Both the position numbers and the translations under genes were made by a program. Below the pieces are notes generated by a model. That model was not told the DNA's origin. It worked only from the letters and a program-made list of their open reading frames with translations, and ran no database searches. DNA of 64,000 nt from Cystobasidiopsis lactophilus (Eukaryota; Basidiomycota; Agaricostilbomycetes; Agaricostilbales; Chionosphaeraceae), in NCBI GenBank assembly GCA_001599975.1, contig BCIO01000003.1, forward strand, positions 496,001 to 560,000. Direction: 5' to 3'. Positions 41,674 through 53,970 of the stretch are shown piece by piece. How positions within the stretch are numbered: position 1 is the stretch's first letter; each line of letters opens with the position of its first letter.

Positions 41674-42703
41674 TCAGTGGGTGCCGGCACGGCCGAGGTA
41701 AGCTTGATGACCAAAGCTCGCGAAGAGGAATGCGAGGTTCTGTGAGAAAATGAGAACGCAATGAAAGTCAGAAGGTGATGCGAAATGACAGGTGTAGACA
41801 CCAACAAGCAACGAGGAGATGCCATGCAAGATGCCGAACTTGCGGCTGAGAGCCTTCATCTCTGGAGATGGCTGGCCCTGCACGCCCTCATTAGCACTGG
41901 AGTATGTGCAAAGGCAAGTCATGTACAGTGGTAGTCTCGGGAGCCTTGCCCTCTTGTCGCTCGAGCTTGTGGCGGTCCTTCATGGTCCTGCAACGGAGAC
42001 TCCCTTCAGCGAAACTCGGGTCGTTCGGTGATTTAGCTCACTTCGAGGTAGCAGGACCAACGACAACGGTGTTGATGAGAGCCGTGGTCGACATAATCTA
42101 TTCGACGACTTCGACGGTCAGCATATGGGCCAGCTGATACGGCCACACTGACGATTAGGAGCCAGGCATTGAAAGAATCCCAATCAGAAGGGTGGGCCAA
42201 AGCAGACAAGAGGCTTTTGGAGGTCAGCGAAGGGTGGAGCTTGATCCACGTTGCTAGGAGGCCAGCGCTCAACGCAGTTTGCCCAGCGAAATAGACCGGG
42301 AACAACCGCTGTTCGGCGTGGTTCATCCACTGTCCCAGTATCGAGAGACGTGAATGACCTTACGGCTTGGATTTGGCCAAAGGTTTGACGGGGCACAGTC
42401 TGGAAGGCGTTCGTCATGATGAACCCCCAGACACGCCGGCATCGACGAAGCAGACGCCCACCTTATAGGTCAGGGGGCTGTCTCAACACGTCACTTCATG
42501 GCTTCAACCTCATACAAAGCTGTCGAACTAACCCGGAGATGAACGAGTGCCTGGAAAGCCACCCTCATCATGAGCGGCTCATTTCGATGATGCTCGAGAC
42601 TTGCTCACCAAACCGTCGTTCCGAGCACGATGGCTGATCCTACGGAATGCAAAGCATCCGTCGAGAGACCGAGAGTGGCTACAGAGTAAAAAGTGACCGG
42701 CAT
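41674..42703 (-). CDS. TMEM205-like (DUF4149) membrane protein
   Basis: A four-helix membrane protein of the TMEM205/DUF4149 family. The probable start at 42703 gives MPVTFYSVATLGLSTDALHS and VGSAIVLGTT, helix 1. An exon at about 42500-42520 reads WHSFISG, and the next gives FIMTNAFQTVPRQTFGQIQA, then RLFPVYFAGQTALSAGLLAT. Then LLIVSVAVSA, NTVVVGPATS, RHKLERQEG, PEMKALSRKFGILHGISSLL and the last helix; it ends at 41674. WxSFxSG, LPRxxFGxxQxxLFPxYF and LHGxSxLLN are family marks. The junction between the WHSFISG and FIMTNAF exons could not be read with standard GT-AG sites. Function in fungi is unknown; human TMEM205 is linked to platinum-drug tolerance. Confidence 0.7.
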
Positions 42704-43068
42704 CCTGTCTGAAACTTGTCGTCGTCAGTGGCGGAAACAGGGCCGCGGTGGCGTTGCCCAGTGGTCGAGCCATCGGTGGTTCTCGATGATTTCCATCTGC
42801 TCCCTCTAGCATGCTCTTCAAGATGCTCGATTGCTGGGATAAAACGGCGCTATGTGATGGTGATGCCCAACTTCCTTCTCCCTTTTCATTGTACAATCGT
42901 CAGTGGAAGTATGTTTCCTAGAACTACATCAGATGCTCCTTGTCCCGTCAATCCGAAAAGGGGTCACACATCAATCACGGCCTGAAACGTACGGCCTGCA
43001 ACGTAGCCCAGCACGCCCACCGCTAGGCTTTGATCAAAACGCCGACAGCGTGAGGCAAGAGACTGGCA
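42704..43068. other. Intergenic, no gene seen
   Basis: 365 bases between the TMEM205-like start and the 3' end of the next minus-strand methyltransferase gene. No supported open frame. Confidence 0.4.
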
Positions 43069-44095
43069 TCAGAGTCTTGCGAGCTGTGAGAGTTCATGAT
43101 TGAGCCGCACAGAAACATCGTTGAGATGGGGAGCATACGGCCTGTGAAGCTTGACATCCTTCCACTCGCCGCTCTGAATAGCAAGATGCCCACTTCGCCT
43201 GTTCAGCTCGCAACCACCCATAGCAGCTCGCCCTTTCGGACCACCAAGTCAGCCGAGACCGCCTGCAAAACATGGACAACCCACAAAGAAAGCTTGTCCA
43301 GAACGACTGAACGCGCAAGGTGAGAGGGTCATCGGAAGCGACATGCTCGAACAAGATCAAACTGCCGCCTGGCTTCAGCATGGAGTGCATGCGTTTGAGG
43401 AAGCCTTTGGGGTCGGGAATGCTGCACAGCACTTGCACCGAGACGACGCAGTCAAACTGAGTGGATCCAGAGACACCGGCTTTGGCCAGCGCTGATTGAT
43501 CTTCGATAGAGGCGCCAACGATCTGGTACTTGGACGACAAGCCATTCTTTTCGATGGAGGCGCGCAGTTCGCCGTGGATGGCCTCAAAGGGCTCAATGCC
43601 GTAGATCTTGTCGACCTTGCTGGCATCGTAGTACTTCAACGTCGCACCAGATCCAGGGCCGACTTCGAGAACGGTCTGTAGGACGACTTGTCAGAATAAG
43701 GTCATTCGGTCTAGAAGACTCTTAGAAAACTTGCGCCGTAAGCTTGGGAAACGACCTCGCGTTTGACATCAGCTGTCGCATAACGTGAGCTTATGCTAGG
43801 GCAAGACAGCGGTGTCAAAGAGGTCTTACTGAACATCGTGTCAGCGATGTTGAGCAGCCCGCCAAAGCCATTGGAGAAGATCAATTGCCACCATACGGAA
43901 GGGGAGAACAAAGCATTTGGCTTGTAGTATTGGCTGAGGATGGCGTTCCACACTGATCGACGTCGAACTCGTTCTGAAGCGTCTCTCGCGCTCTCAAAGA
44001 AAGTGAAGCTCACATCCGAATCTGATGACCATGCCAACATAGACCCAAGGGAGCACCAAAGAGTTTAGCAGACGCTGGCCGAGGAGCAGTTCCAT
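43069..44095 (-). CDS. METTL7-like SAM-dependent methyltransferase, tandem copy 1
   Basis: A membrane-anchored class I methyltransferase of the METTL7/OMS1-like type. ATG 44095 opens with a hydrophobic anchor (MELLLGQRLLNSLVLPWVYV). After a splice comes NAILSQYYKPNALFSPSVWW and SNGFGGLLNIADTMF. The SAM site is VLEVGPGSGATLKYYDASK, then IYGIEPFEAIHGELRASIEK, YQIVGASIEDQSAL and FDCVVSVQVLCSIPDPKGFL. LKPGGSLILFEHVASDDPLT follows. The last exon, read in the correct frame, gives ELNRRSGHLAIQSGEWKDV. The C-terminus runs about 27 residues further than in copy 2 (LHRPYAPHLNDVSV...). Substrate unknown; METTL7 enzymes methylate thiols or lipids. Confidence 0.8.
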
Positions 44096-44805
44096 ATTTG
44101 AGAGGCGGCGAGGCTGACTTGGCAGATGGTCCAAATGAAATCTTTGAGTGGCGGAGTTGGTGGAGTGGAGTCGACTTGACAGGTGGGGATGGCAGGCGTT
44201 CGGGTCGTCGATATTTCGTGGCAAGCGCGGGTTGGGGGGTTGCTTTACTTCACTTCTAAGCTGTCTTGGGCAAATGATAGCGCTTGAGAGGGACAGAGCG
44301 GACTGAAATCAGAGTGGAGAAGCGCGGAGAGCTGGCGGCAAGTGTGGACGGAGCAGACAGAGCAAGGCTCTACGAATGAGCGAGATGAATCTCAGTAGCC
44401 TCTGAGTCTTCAGCCAAGCTTACGAGGACGACCAGCTGGCTGTCCGCGGCCAAGGAGCAGAACGGCGATCCCGTCCACGCTCGCGCAGGCACCTGACCTC
44501 GCCTTGTCTCAGTGCCAGTGGAGTACCGCCTTTCATTTCGCACGTTCTCTTCTTCCCTTTTCAAAACTCAAACATGAAGCCATGGGTCGAGGGAGACTCC
44601 AAGTTAAAGGGAGGGGTCGGTCGGTGGCAAATTGAGCAGCTTTCAGGAGTGATTCAAGCCTATGTGCGATATGACAAAGGTGCGTTTGAGCCTGTCAAGC
44701 TTTGACTAGGACACCAACTGCATGGGGAAGAAGGCTGGCACCGTTCTCTTGGGGCCTGTGGACGAAGTGGTTCAAGCCAGCGCGATGCGCGCATGATCCA
44801 AAAGC
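44096..44805. other. Intergenic between the methyltransferase pair
   Basis: 710 bases between copy 1's start and copy 2's end. Short open frames (44370-44564 minus; 44702-44929 plus) have no recognisable content. Presumably the promoter of copy 1. Confidence 0.4.
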
Positions 44806-45805
44806 TCACGCTGCATTGATGTTGATCTCCTTCCATTCGCCACTCTGGATGGCAAAATGGCCACTTGGCCTGTTAAGCTCGCAGCCACCAAACAGAGATC
44901 GCCCTGATCCCAGGTCAGTCCATGGCTAACTCCTCTACGGGTTGACCTACACAAGAAGTTGGTCCAGAAGGTCTGCGCCCGGGAGGTGATGGGGTCCTCG
45001 GAAGCAACGTGCTCGAATAGAATCAAGCTGCCACCCGGCTTAAGCATGTTGTGCATTCGCTTGAGGAAGCCTTTGGGGTCGGGAATGCTGCATAAGACTT
45101 GGACCAAGACGACGCTGTCGAATTGAGCAGATCCAGTGACTCCAGCCTTCGCCAAAGCGGCTTGGTCCTCAATGGAAGCGCCGATGATCTGGTATTTCGA
45201 CACCAAGGCGGTCTTTGCAAGCGACTCGCGCAGTTCGCCATGGATAGCCTCGAATGGCTCGATGCCATAGATCTTGTCGACCTTGCTGGCGTCGTAGTGC
45301 TTTAGAGTGGCGCCAGCTCCAGCTGAACAAATGACGCTCAGTTGAGAACTGCACAGAGCAGAAAAAGAATCTCACGGCCGACTTCAAGCACGGTCTGCGT
45401 CGAGTAGAACAGAAGTGAGCCAGGACTAGGAACGCTATCTTCTCGGATCAACTCACGCCGTAAGCTTGAGAAACGACGCCGCGTTTGACATCCGCTGCAG
45501 TTCTCGGTCAGCGAGTGATGTCGAGGGACAGGATGCAGTCTCCTACCGAACATGGCGTCGGACCCGTTTAGCAAGGTGCCGAAGCCATTGGAATAGCAGA
45601 GCGACCACCACATGGAAGGCGAAAGCAGAGCAGTCGGCTGGTAATATTGGCTGATGACGGCCTTTTTGACTGTGTGGGAGAACTCAGACTGTTCCTCATA
45701 ACGACGGGAACCAGAGCACTCACAGCCATAGCGAACAATCAAAGCCACATAGATCCAGGGTTTAAGAAAGACGTTGAACAAGCGCTCGCCAAGGAGGAGC
45801 TCCAT
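44806..45805 (-). CDS. METTL7-like SAM-dependent methyltransferase, tandem copy 2
   Basis: A close paralogue of 43069-44095. It starts at ATG 45805 (MELLLGERLFNVFLKPWIYV); an in-frame Met 28 codons upstream exists, but copy 1 supports this one. Exons give VKKAVISQYYQPTALLSPSM, SNGFGTLLNGSDAMF and the SAM motif with GAGAGATLKHYDASKVDKIY. Then SKYQIIGASIEDQAALAKAG, VLVQVLCSIPDPKGFLKRMH and GGSLILFEHVASEDPITSRA. The last exon gives GCELNRPSGHFAIQSGEWKE and ends ININAA at 44806. The intron positions match copy 1. It is divergent from PSF2, so the 430 bases between the two ATGs form a shared promoter region. Confidence 0.8.
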
Positions 45806-46238
45806 TCCGCTTTGCTGGGTGAGATTGGGTCTGACGGTATTACAACAGGCAACCGGTGCAGCAACAAACAACAGAAAATATCGATCCAAAGTCGTTTGCT
45901 ACACTGGCGGAGAGTGCTGAAGCCTTGAACGATCGCGACAGCTTAGCCGGAGTTGCAGAGGCGGGAGTGGCAAAGTGGCAAACGGTGGGCTCTGGGTTGC
46001 ATGCGCGATGAACTCAAGCATTCAGACTGGGTCTGAAGCGAACGTACCGAGCGTACGACTGGCCGTCAAAGAGAGAGAAGCGCTCGCTGTCCGACAGTCT
46101 GTGCGGCTCGCGTGCCGAGATCTGTGCCAGACGGGCTGAGCCGACACACGCCTAACACATGCCCAGTCGACTCTGCCTCATCATCGTTTCTTCTCTGACA
46201 AGGGCACTGACTGGGAACCAACAGAAAGACCGAAAAGC
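45806..46238. promoter_or_regulatory. Divergent promoter region, methyltransferase / PSF2
   Basis: 433 bases separate two outward-facing starts. No open frame is supported here. No specific binding sites could be assigned. Confidence 0.4.
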
Positions 46239-47186
46239 ATGGTGCTGGACGAAGCGCTCAAAAAGACTTTCACGCCGTATGAACTCGAGTGCGCCCCTGG
46301 CTTCTCATGCCCACCCAAGGCCCACCCTTTGATTAACGCGAGCAAACAGGTTCATTGCAGAGCTCGATGATGTGGAGATAGTGCCGTCCTTTCGCATGCC
46401 TCAGATGCGGACAATCGCGGTCAGAGGCCTCCCTTCATTTAAGTCGCGCACGCGCTCAAAGTCCCTCCAAACAGGGCATGATTGGCCCATTCGAGCCCCC
46501 ACGCAAGGCCAAGGTGCCGATATGGATCGCTGCCACGCTCAAGAAGCGGAAAAAGTGCCGCATTGTGGCTCCAACCTGGATGACAATCGGTCAGTTGGCC
46601 ATGCTTCCTCCTCTTGGGCCTGGCTCTGAGACTCGGCGCGCAGATCACCTGGAGGGGCTCTTAAAAGCAGAAATCACACAACCAGGCTTCTCAGCGTTAC
46701 CCTTTCGATACATGGAGATCTCAAAATTGCTCCTCGACGCGTGAGTCGCTTGTTCCATCGATCTGCTGCGACCCGCTCTGAGACCGATAGCGCTACCCTC
46801 AGTGCACCAGACGACATTCCATCACCGGATAAAGTCCGGTCCCTGCTGAAAGACTTGCGGGAAACTCGGCAGTCGAAGAGCCACCAGGGTCTGGAAGCGC
46901 TCAATGCTGTTCATGTCGACGTACGGCTTTCCCCCCTTTCGCATTGGAGTGTACTAAGGAGATGTCTGTAGATGACCAACATCTCGGCCATGGAGCTCAA
47001 CGAGATCCGCCCGTTCTTCAGTCTCGCCATGAAGCGGCTGATCACCTTGGATCCGGAAGAAAGAGGTGAGCGATGAATGCACACGCAAAGGGATGCGCTG
47101 ATGTCCAGGTGCTTTCAGAACGAGCGGACGCGGGGTTGCTCAACGAGAGCGGGACGGAGGCCGACGAGTCGTACGCGTATGATTGA
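46239..47186 (+). CDS. PSF2: GINS complex subunit Psf2
   Basis: A subunit of GINS, part of the CMG replicative helicase at eukaryotic origins and forks. ATG 46239 gives MVLDEALKKTFTPYELE, and after an intron FIAELDDVEIVPSFRMPQMR. Then MIGPFEPPRKAKVPIWIAAT, LKKRKKCRIVAPTWMTI, EHLEGLLKAEITQPGFSALP, FRYMEISKLLLDA, KVRSLLKDLRETRQSK and MTNISAMELNEIRPFF. The end is ADESYAYD at the TGA at 47184-47186. The length of about 205 residues and the order match Psf2 throughout: WL.xL..R.xCxI..P.WL in the B domain and FxExE..FxxR.LPL.Y.E. Six short introns. Convergent with the ABC transporter gene, with about 220 bases between them. Confidence 0.92.
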
Positions 47187-47403
47187 GCTATGAATCGCCC
47201 GGGGAACGGGAGGAGATGTGAAAGGAAGCGACTGGGCAAGCATTGCAAGAGGCTACCGTCTAGCGGCCATTATTACCAAGGGGAGAGGTGCGATGGTCTA
47301 AAAGGATGCAGGTCACTCGGATTTCTCCTTCTTCTCCTTCTTCGGTTTCCTGTACATTGTAACATCTTTGAGCACTCGGACCTGGCTTTAATAGAGTGAT
47401 GAC

Positions 47404-50400
47404 CTACGGCACGCGAGCCCAGTAGTAGAAAACGAAGGCCATGGCGATGTTGAACATGATGAAAGCCCACATCTGGATAGCCCCGTTAGCACAACACCTC
47501 AACGTCGGGGAAGCTTGATGAGACGCACGATACCAAAATTTCGCCATCGGTCGTTGTAGTGCAGACTAACCGAAGCCAAGAAACTGTTGGTCGAATCCAA
47601 AGTGCAGAATTGACAACTCGACGTAGAGTCTCCATTGACAACATAACCGCCCGAGGCGTTAATGTAGTTCTGTAGGTAGGACGTGCAGGTCTGCCCGCTG
47701 GGCGGATCGAAAGCCAGAAATTCGTTGGAAGCGCAGTGCACTTCCTGGTTCGCGAGACCAGTGACGAGGAGGCCTGCGTTAGGGCAATAAGTTACCGTAG
47801 CAAGGCATCATGCGATAGCCTCACCTCCGGCCAGCCACGTGAAAGGAGAGACTGGATATTATCGGTAAGGACAAGGAATGATTAATAACGATAGGGAATT
47901 AGAACCAACCATAGTACATAAAGATCCAAAACCTGGGCAGAAGGTTGGGCGCGCGAAGGATGCCGTTGACTACACCACATGCTTAAATGAGGGCAAAATG
48001 ACCAAGGACAGAGGAAACTCACAAATCAAGCTGAGGGAGAACAGCAAGTTGCCAAGGTTGCCCGCCACTTCGGCCGACTCCATGCCAGCGATCAACATGT
48101 GCGAGAAGGTCGAGGTGAACATCAAGAACTCCCAAATGAAGAGGAAGAACAGAGCGCCGCGCTCGTGGACGGCGCCAGTGGGTTCTGCGTTCCGGTACAG
48201 GCCGATCGGGTAGTATAGAGTGAAGAACAGGAAGACAGAAGCCAGCGAGTTCCATGGGAGTTCGACCAAGATTTGCACCAGGAGCCAGGCGTACCAGCTG
48301 CGGCCCCGACTGAGCTTTGAACACAAACGGGAAAAGTCGACCTCACGAGTAGATCTTGGAAGGCCGCTCTCGAGACTCGTAAAGCGATCGTTGAACAACG
48401 AAGTTGGGCATGATTTGCTGGGTGAGTTGACCAAAGACAGTGAACCTGCAGAGGGTAAAGTGAGCTCAAGTCGACCAGCGAGAGAACTAGCGGAAAACGT
48501 GCGTCATGAACACCTGAATGCGTCTCTTTAGTAAAGTCCAATGCTAACACAATGTACAACTCACAGCGAAGAGCTGGTTTTGCAAGCCAGTCTCGGTGGT
48601 GTTGAGGTTGATGAACGAAAGGCCCACGAAAAGGCCGCTGAAAATGCAGAGCAGCAGCTTCGAGTAGATGTAAGAGGGCGTTCGCCAGTCTGTCTGAGCT
48701 TCAGCAGTGGTGTGGGAGGGAGAAGAAAGGGGCGACTCACATTGCTGCCAGACGCGCAGGAAAACCTCGCGGAACTGAAGACCAAAGGGCGCCGCAAACT
48801 CGGCGTATTCTTCTTTGCGCATGCCAGAGATGATGGAGACTTTATCGGCCTTCTCTGGAAGCTCCTTCTTGAAGGTATCGAGAGTCGCTTTCACCGCCTT
48901 GAACTCTTCCGAGGAGCGCCAAGTATCGTGCCAGTCGACGTCGGTATGGGATCCAGGAGCAGCACCGATGCACTCCAGCATCCATTCAGCAGGGTTGGCA
49001 CCGATGGGCATGGGCTCTTTGGCGCCATGGGATTCGAGGTATTCGACCAGCTTGTGTGCTTTGGCGCCAACCTCTCCAAAGTAAATAGTCTTGCCACCTT
49101 TGGCCAGCAAAAGCAATCTGTTGAAGCGGCTGAAGAGCATGGCAGACGGTTGGTGGACAGTGACGATGATTGCCTGGGACGACTTGGCGAGTTTCTCGAG
49201 CAAATCCAAGATGGACCACCTGCGACCTCAGAGATGAGAAGAGTCTGCCATCTCCACAGCGAAGGTCTCACGATGTCTGAGAGTCAAGTCCGGAGGTGGG
49301 CTCATCGACAAAGAGGAGCAGTTGGGGCTTGGCGGCCAGCTCGACACCGATAGTCAAACGTTTGCGCTGCTCGACATTCAGACCTTCGCCTTGAACACCG
49401 ACGACTGCCTCCGCATAATCTTGCATGTCCAGCATTTCTTTGAAGCCGAAGTTAGAGCGACTCAAAGAGCAATTGACGACACACGCACTGATGACCTCGT
49501 CCACGTAATCGAGTTTCTCCTTGCGAGTGAGGTGGGCGGGCTGGCGCATCAAGGCGCTGAAGTTGAGCGACTCGCGCACAGTAGCAGTGGCCAGATGCAG
49601 ATCTGCTTGCTGGCAGTAACCGGTCTTGCGCTGGAAGCTGATGTCTCTGGGTCGCCCGTCGACACTGCAGACGTTGCTTAAGTTCAGGCAATAGGATCGA
49701 GCACAATGCAACTGACAGCATCTCGCCAGTGATGACTCCCATGCTGACTCGCGAAGCCAGCACGTCCAATAAGGTGGTCTTTCCGGCGCCAGATACGCCC
49801 ATCAAGCTGTCGGTCACTTCCATGAGCGCCGCAAACCAAAAAGCAGCAAGCCATCCATACGCGGTCATTTCACCGGGCTTGATCCATCCATCAACATGGT
49901 CGAGAACTAATGATAGTGGCGTTGAGCGTGGTAGCGAATGGCAACGAGAAGTACGTACTCCTGCGGGTCTCCTTCTTAATCTTGATGTCGTAGGTCACAT
50001 CTTCCCAGTGGAAGATAGCGGTTTGTCGCATGATTCCGATCTCGCCTTCAGTGTTGCTGGAAGCAGCGGAGGCGGCGAGTGACTTTTCCGGCAGACCGCC
50101 GGCCTTTTCTTCGTCAGGCGAAGACGCCCGCTGGAACTTCTCGGCACTTGCTTGGCCGCGCGGGAACACGAGGACCTCGCCCTTCGACTTTTTCGCGGTG
50201 ACCAGCTACAGAAGACCGGAATCTAAGGCCCTGGCTTGCTCGATCAAGAGGGATGGCTTACTTCGGCTGCAATGAGGTAGGCAATGGTGTTGAACAAGGT
50301 AAAGCCGACCAAGATACCACTAATGGCCCGTGAGAAGCGAACGGCAGGCAAGCACGAAATCCAACCTACAAGTTGCGCCACTTGTGTCCAGACACGTAGC

Positions 50401-52830
50401 CATAGGCTGTGGAGATGTAATGGCCGCCATTGACCACGTTGGAGCCAGCGACGGCGCCCTGTGCGGAGCAAACCCGGTTCGCAGCAGCCACATCGTCGTA
50501 GCCAGGCCCAAAAGGAACGAAATCCGAGCAAGCATATTCTTGATTCCAAAACTCGTTCTGGAGATCGTAGCTCAGTCTTCGTTCTCGAGAGAGAAAGACG
50601 ACACGCACGATCATGTAGGCCTCGAAGCCGTACGCAATCGGGTCCACATAGTTGATCCATCTAGACCAGCCTGGCATATTGTTCACGTTCAAAGCAAAGC
50701 CAGTATAGATGATGAGCGCCAAGATCAACACGGCTGCTGGCGTCAGAGCTTGTACGAGTGATCGTGATGCAGAGGCGATGAAGCGGAAAAGGCCGGACAT
50801 CGCCATGGTCATCGTAAACGCAATGAGCAGGAAGAAGAAGAAGGCGCCAGGTTCTCGTCGCAAGTTGGTCATGAAGTAGATGATGAGATTGAAGCAAATG
50901 GCGTTGGTGATCTTGTAGGGCAGGTCGCAGATCATGGACGCCCAAGCCTCTGCTGACGGGTGATAAAAGGCGTAGCGAGCGTGCTTTTCGACGATGGGAC
51001 GCTGGGCGTAAAGGACCAGCATTTCCAGGGCGGAAGCGAAAGCCGAAAGCAGAATCGAGAAGAACAGTAGAGCCGAGCGGGAGAAGAAGCTAGCCGTGTC
51101 GTGCTTCAGATTGAAGAATAGGGAGGACACGATGAGCCCCATCTGCAAGACTATTTTAGCAGTAGACGACGAAGAAAACGGAATGCTACTTGCAGACATG
51201 TTGCCGATGATAGACGAGATCAAGATAGAGGGATCGCCTTTGAGCCGCTTGAAGCCACGCCACAAACAAAGGTTGATCTGCTGGACATAGGACAGAGTGT
51301 AGGGCGAAGACACGCGCTGTTGCTTGGCTTGTTGAGCTCGGCGGGAAGCTTTGAAGTCGTCCAACTCCGGGCCACCGATCGGATGGGCGAGGTCGTATCG
51401 ACTAATCTCCTCTTCGAGCGCAGCAAAAGTCGAAGACGCCTTCCATCGCGCCACAAACTCGTCAGGAGTCTTTGGCACTCGGTTTTCAAAGCCAGGGCGG
51501 ATTTTGCGTTCCTCGGGTGCGGTGATGGAGGTGAGGAAGTCGGGGGCTGCATGAGCACGTGGTGGTGAGTAGGAGCCCTCGAGTGGCCAAGGGAAAGCTC
51601 ACTGGTCTGCTGATCTGGGCAATCGAAGCCCATCTCCTCGAAGTAGACTTTGGCAGCGTGAATCCCACCAAAGTAGATCTGTCGCCCAAGATAGAGGACT
51701 GTGACCTTGTTGAACAGGTCGTAGGCGGCTTGAGGAGCTTGGTAGATAGCGACCACAGTGGCCGAGCCGTTGAGCTCAGTGGAGAGCTTGATGGTCTTGC
51801 AGAACTCGATGGCGTTGGCCGAGTCGAGACCTCGGGTAGAGTTGTCCCAGCACTGCAGCGGGGCCTCCGACAAGCAAGCCTCGGCGATGGTGACCCGCTT
51901 CCTTTCGCCTCCAGACACACCGCGGACGTACTCGTTTCCGACCTGGGTGTTCTTGGTGTGCGAGATGCCGAAGGCAGCCATAATGACATCCCTGCGATGC
52001 TCTGCCCACGCCGCTTGCGAAAGACCACCTGGAGGCGTTCTCGGAGCGCGAGCACGGGCTGCCACATACAGTGTGTCGTTGACGCTGAGATTGGGGAAAT
52101 GCACGTCGGTTTCTCTGCGAGAAGATCGGCGTGAGAAAAGAATGCCGCGGGCTAGCTCAAAAACCTACGCCGTGTAGATAGCCTCGCCTCGGAAATCCTT
52201 GTGCATCTGCTTAGCAGGAATGCTCTTGTAGTTGATGTGGGACTCGGGGTCGACGTTGAGGCCATGCAGCTCGCCGGCGATAGTCTTCAGCAGAGTTGAG
52301 CAGCCCGAGCCGGGCGAACCGAGGACGACCAGCATCTCGCCTGAGTTCACACAACCATTGAAGCGATCCAGGATCTGGATACGGTCGTGCTCTTGGTTCA
52401 TACCAAAGGCGGAGCGGATGATGGCTTTGGTGGAAAGGGGTGCGTTCACCACCGTTTTCTGGAAATCAGTGGCCGACCCGTAGCCATGCACCGATAGATC
52501 CCGGAAAGCGACACCTGATGATCGAGGAAGGACATTGTCGGCTTGTTGAACGCGCAGGAGAGCTTGCGCCCAGGCCTTGTACGAGAAAGACTCGGAATTG
52601 GGGTCGAGGTTGGAGCCAGCTGGCGCGCTGAAAAGGTTGCTTTCGCCAGCATGAGCGGACGCGTTGGTGATAGTGCGTGCCAACTGCAGCACCTCTTCTT
52701 TCCTCTCCGCTTCCTTCGGGATAGCGGCGTCCTCCGTTTGCTCGGCGTCGCTCGCGCCCACTGCGCTCGACTCGACCGTCGGCTGGTCGTGGCTGCCGCC
52801 GACCGGGCTGGCAAACGACGAAGTGGCCAT
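47404..52830 (-). CDS. PDR-type ABC transporter (ABCG full-size)
   Basis: A plasma-membrane drug/lipid efflux pump with the fungal (NBD-TMD)2 layout. ATG 52830 starts [23 protein letters not shown]1 shows Walker [17 protein letters not shown] (Cys in place of Lys, normal for PDR NBD1), signature [13 protein letters not shown] and the deviant Walker [17 protein letters not shown]1 lies at about 50.2-51.2 kb ([40 protein letters not shown]). NBD2 has [20 protein letters not shown], the degenerate signature [15 protein letters not shown] and [16 protein letters not shown]2 ends [12 protein letters not shown] at the TAG at 47404-47406. About ten introns. Deviant sites in NBD1 and an intact Walker A in NBD2 are the usual PDR asymmetry. 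Divergent from MAD1. Confidence 0.93.
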
Positions 52831-53970
52831 TGGGCCGGAGAAGGGTGTGGCGGTCGAGGACAGAGTTTTATGCTTTTAGGGCGAAAAAGAAAGCGGCGCG
52901 CGCCAAACAAACAACAATTAAGTGAAAAGTGTGAGGGTTGGGGATGTTTGGAGTGAAGTGGGTGATTAGGATGGGAAAGAGGTGAGTTTTGTGGTGGTGT
53001 AAAGGGTTTGGGAGTAGGAGGAAATGGTGAAATTGGAGAGAGAAAGGAGAACGCCCGCGCGCGGCATGGAAGCGGAAGCGGAAGCCGACCTCGGCTCCGA
53101 GAAAGTGCAAAGCTACATAGTAGGGGCCAACTCTAGTCGATCTAGTCAGAGTCCGCCCGCTCAGAACATGCCAGCTATGATAAGGGTATTTGGCCCCTGA
53201 TTTGTGTAAACGAAAACCGAATGACCCCAAAGGTTCCTTATAAAATTGAGACGAAGACCTCTCTATGATATGAGGACCACACATGTCACATGGTCATTAT
53301 GAGGTGCCATGAGATTGAATGAGTCCAAAAGGGCTCCCTGCAGAAACTTATGCGCATGAAAGGAGTTCGCACTGGCATAGGCAGATCAGACCAGGCCAGA
53401 CAAGACCACCAGCCAGTCCTAATAGAGCACCGGATGCTCCAAAAGTGCCAAACGCTGACCAGAAGGGCGCCGAAAGGTACCGAGTCGAAGGGTGTGAGAA
53501 GGCCAAGTTGCCACCGCCCGTCTTTTCTCCAATTCCTGAACGAAGCCGAGTCATATCCCTCGAGCGGGTTCTTCGGTGAGCATTGAAACGACTTCGGAAG
53601 GCGGCATAGAGGACAACTGCGGACAAGTTAGGCTCGACGGGGGCCAGCACCACGCTGTTCCAAAACAGGCCTCTTTTCCGCATCGACAGCTATTGATTGC
53701 TCACAGACGTGACCTTGCTTGTATAATGTCAAACCTAGAGGGGCAGAACGCAGGCACAGAAGGGCAGAACTCGTCCAGAGTTGCAGGAAAGTTGCCAGGT
53801 TCGCCTGAGCCTACCGGGCACCGTTCGAGGGCATTTTCGGGTCGTCTGTTTCGCCATACAACTGCAAGAGTTCATATTTACCAGAGTAAGGGCAGAGCAA
53901 GCTCGATCACAGATAAAATAGGTCGTTGCCCAGCTCCAAGCCGCTTTCTTCCCGTGTCAACGACTCGAAG
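52831..53970. promoter_or_regulatory. Long divergent promoter region, ABC transporter / MAD1
   Basis: 1.1 kb between outward-facing starts. Open frames within it (53319-53683, both strands) show no family features. The part next to the ABC gene (52890-53040) is purine-rich on the plus strand. Pleiotropic-drug-resistance genes often carry long regulated promoters, but I could not identify factor sites. Confidence 0.4.

Noticed and set aside
48541-49353. A 270-codon plus-strand open frame
   Set aside because: It lies antisense to the NBD2 region of the PDR transporter, whose motifs are unmistakable. The frame is open because of GC-rich codon structure on the other strand.
51559-52134. A 191-codon plus-strand frame
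   Set aside because: Antisense to NBD1 of the ABC transporter, including its signature motif.
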